DNA from: DATKEK01 sp035512195
GTDB lineage: Bacteria > Pseudomonadota > Gammaproteobacteria > Burkholderiales > Eutrophovitaceae
Length of the DNA stretch: 12,153 nt
Reading direction: 5' to 3'
Assembly: GCA_035512195.1 (NCBI GenBank)
Contig: DATKEK010000089.1
Location: 1 to 12,153 of the forward strand
The translations under genes were made by a program, and so were the position numbers. Positions within the stretch are counted from its first letter, which is position 1; each line of letters starts with the position of its first letter. The notes below the pieces were generated by a model. The model did no database searches. It saw only the letters and a list, made by a program, of their open reading frames with translations, and was not told where the DNA came from. This document shows positions 11,877 through 12,153 of the stretch, in pieces.

Positions 11877-12153
11877 TCAGTCCGTCGGCACGCCGCGTGC
11901 GAACCATTGCGCCGTGGCGTCGTCGGCGGGAAAGAACAGCTCCAGACGAAGATTCTGCAGCGACACATCCATCGGCGCGCCGACGGTGGCGATCATCGAG
12001 AACAGAGAAAGCCGCAGGTCATCCTTGCGGAAATGCACCACCAGCACCGGTGGGAAATCCTGCTCGACCTGCGAAACCTGTGCGATCTCCGCCACGTCAG
12101 GCAGCGCGAGCACGCGGGTGAGCAGCGTTGCCGCCTCAGCCCCGGCGCCCTCG
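11877..12153 (-). CDS. C-terminus of a probable HTH regulator with MmyB-like ligand-binding domain (5' end outside window)
   Basis: The minus-strand frame is open from the window edge and stops with TGA at 11877-11879, leaving 91 residues. The end pattern LFSMIATVGAPMDVSLQNLR followed by LELFFPADDAT resembles the C-terminus of XRE-type transcriptional regulators carrying an MmyB-like ligand-binding domain (PF17765), where a phrase like 'FGTPxDVTLxELRIExFFPAD' is common. The middle QDFPPVLVVHFRKDD fits the same domain. The DNA-binding N-terminus is not in the window, so the regulator call rests on this recalled resemblance. In the family the ligand is unknown or proposed to be a fatty acid. 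It lies 58 bases upstream of the CobD-family gene on the same strand; the -10-like box between them suggests separate transcription. Confidence 0.65.
   Translation of the reverse strand, partial: EGAGAEAATLLTRVLALPDVAEIAQVSQVEQDFPPVLVVHFRKDDLRLSLFSMIATVGAPMDVSLQNLRLELFFPADDATAQWFARGVPTD

Noticed and set aside
11819..11968. Longer CobD-family start at 11968
   Set aside because: It would overlap the upstream regulator's end by about 90 bases with a Cys/Arg-rich, family-unlike extension.
10523..12121. Plus-strand open frame of 532 codons across the rsgA end, the CobD-family gene and the regulator end
   Set aside because: It overlaps three supported genes in another frame, has no ribosome site and shows Arg/Ala/Pro-rich shadow composition.

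Overview
The window is a high-GC stretch of bacterial chromosome. Its gene content points to a betaproteobacterium: a Ralstonia-like phaA and bktB thiolase pair, a PhaP-type phasin, and the run orn / Ste24-type M48 protease / pterin dehydratase / rsgA / CobD-CbiB-family protein. The evidence is protein-level resemblance recalled from these families; no search was run. It looks like ordinary core chromosome. I see no integrase, transposase, phage, defence or CRISPR locus, and no tRNA or rRNA gene. No gap between genes exceeds 300 bases; the largest are about 200 bases and are described below.

Layout. 1-966 (+): the 3' end of hslO (Hsp33), then hslR (Hsp15), two heat-shock genes in the opposite order to E. 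coli. 1158-3719 (+): phaA, then bktB, two complete thiolases separated by a repeat-filled gap. 3803-4564 (-): an EI24/CysZ-like membrane protein. 4652-5379 (+): a phasin gene with a near-consensus sigma-70 promoter and a very strong intrinsic terminator. 5450-7317 (+): pgi, coupled by an ATGA overlap to a 68-residue protein of unknown function. 7518-8063 (-): orn. 8143-10881 (+): an M48 protease, pterin-4a-carbinolamine dehydratase and rsgA. 10892-11818 (-): a CobD/CbiB-family membrane protein. 11877-12153 (-): the C-terminus of a probable HTH regulator with an MmyB-like ligand-binding domain.

How the genes fit together. phaA, bktB and the phasin point to polyhydroxyalkanoate storage, with the thiolases condensing acyl-CoA units and the phasin coating granules; no reductase (phaB) or synthase (phaC) lies in the window. 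pgi feeds central carbon metabolism. hslO, hslR, orn and rsgA are housekeeping genes for protein repair, ribosome recycling or assembly, and RNA turnover.

The most distinctive non-coding signal is a family of purine-rich arms with an approximate 9-base internal period (CACGGAGGA-like units). They occur in four intergenic gaps (453-485, 2344-2500, 7361-7483, 9410-9577), and in three of these the arms face each other as inverted repeats. The best copy has two perfect 33-base arms, 102 bases apart, just before the pterin dehydratase gene. I could not identify a dramatic new multi-gene system here; this repeat family and the promoter architecture of the phasin and phaA genes are the main things worth following up.
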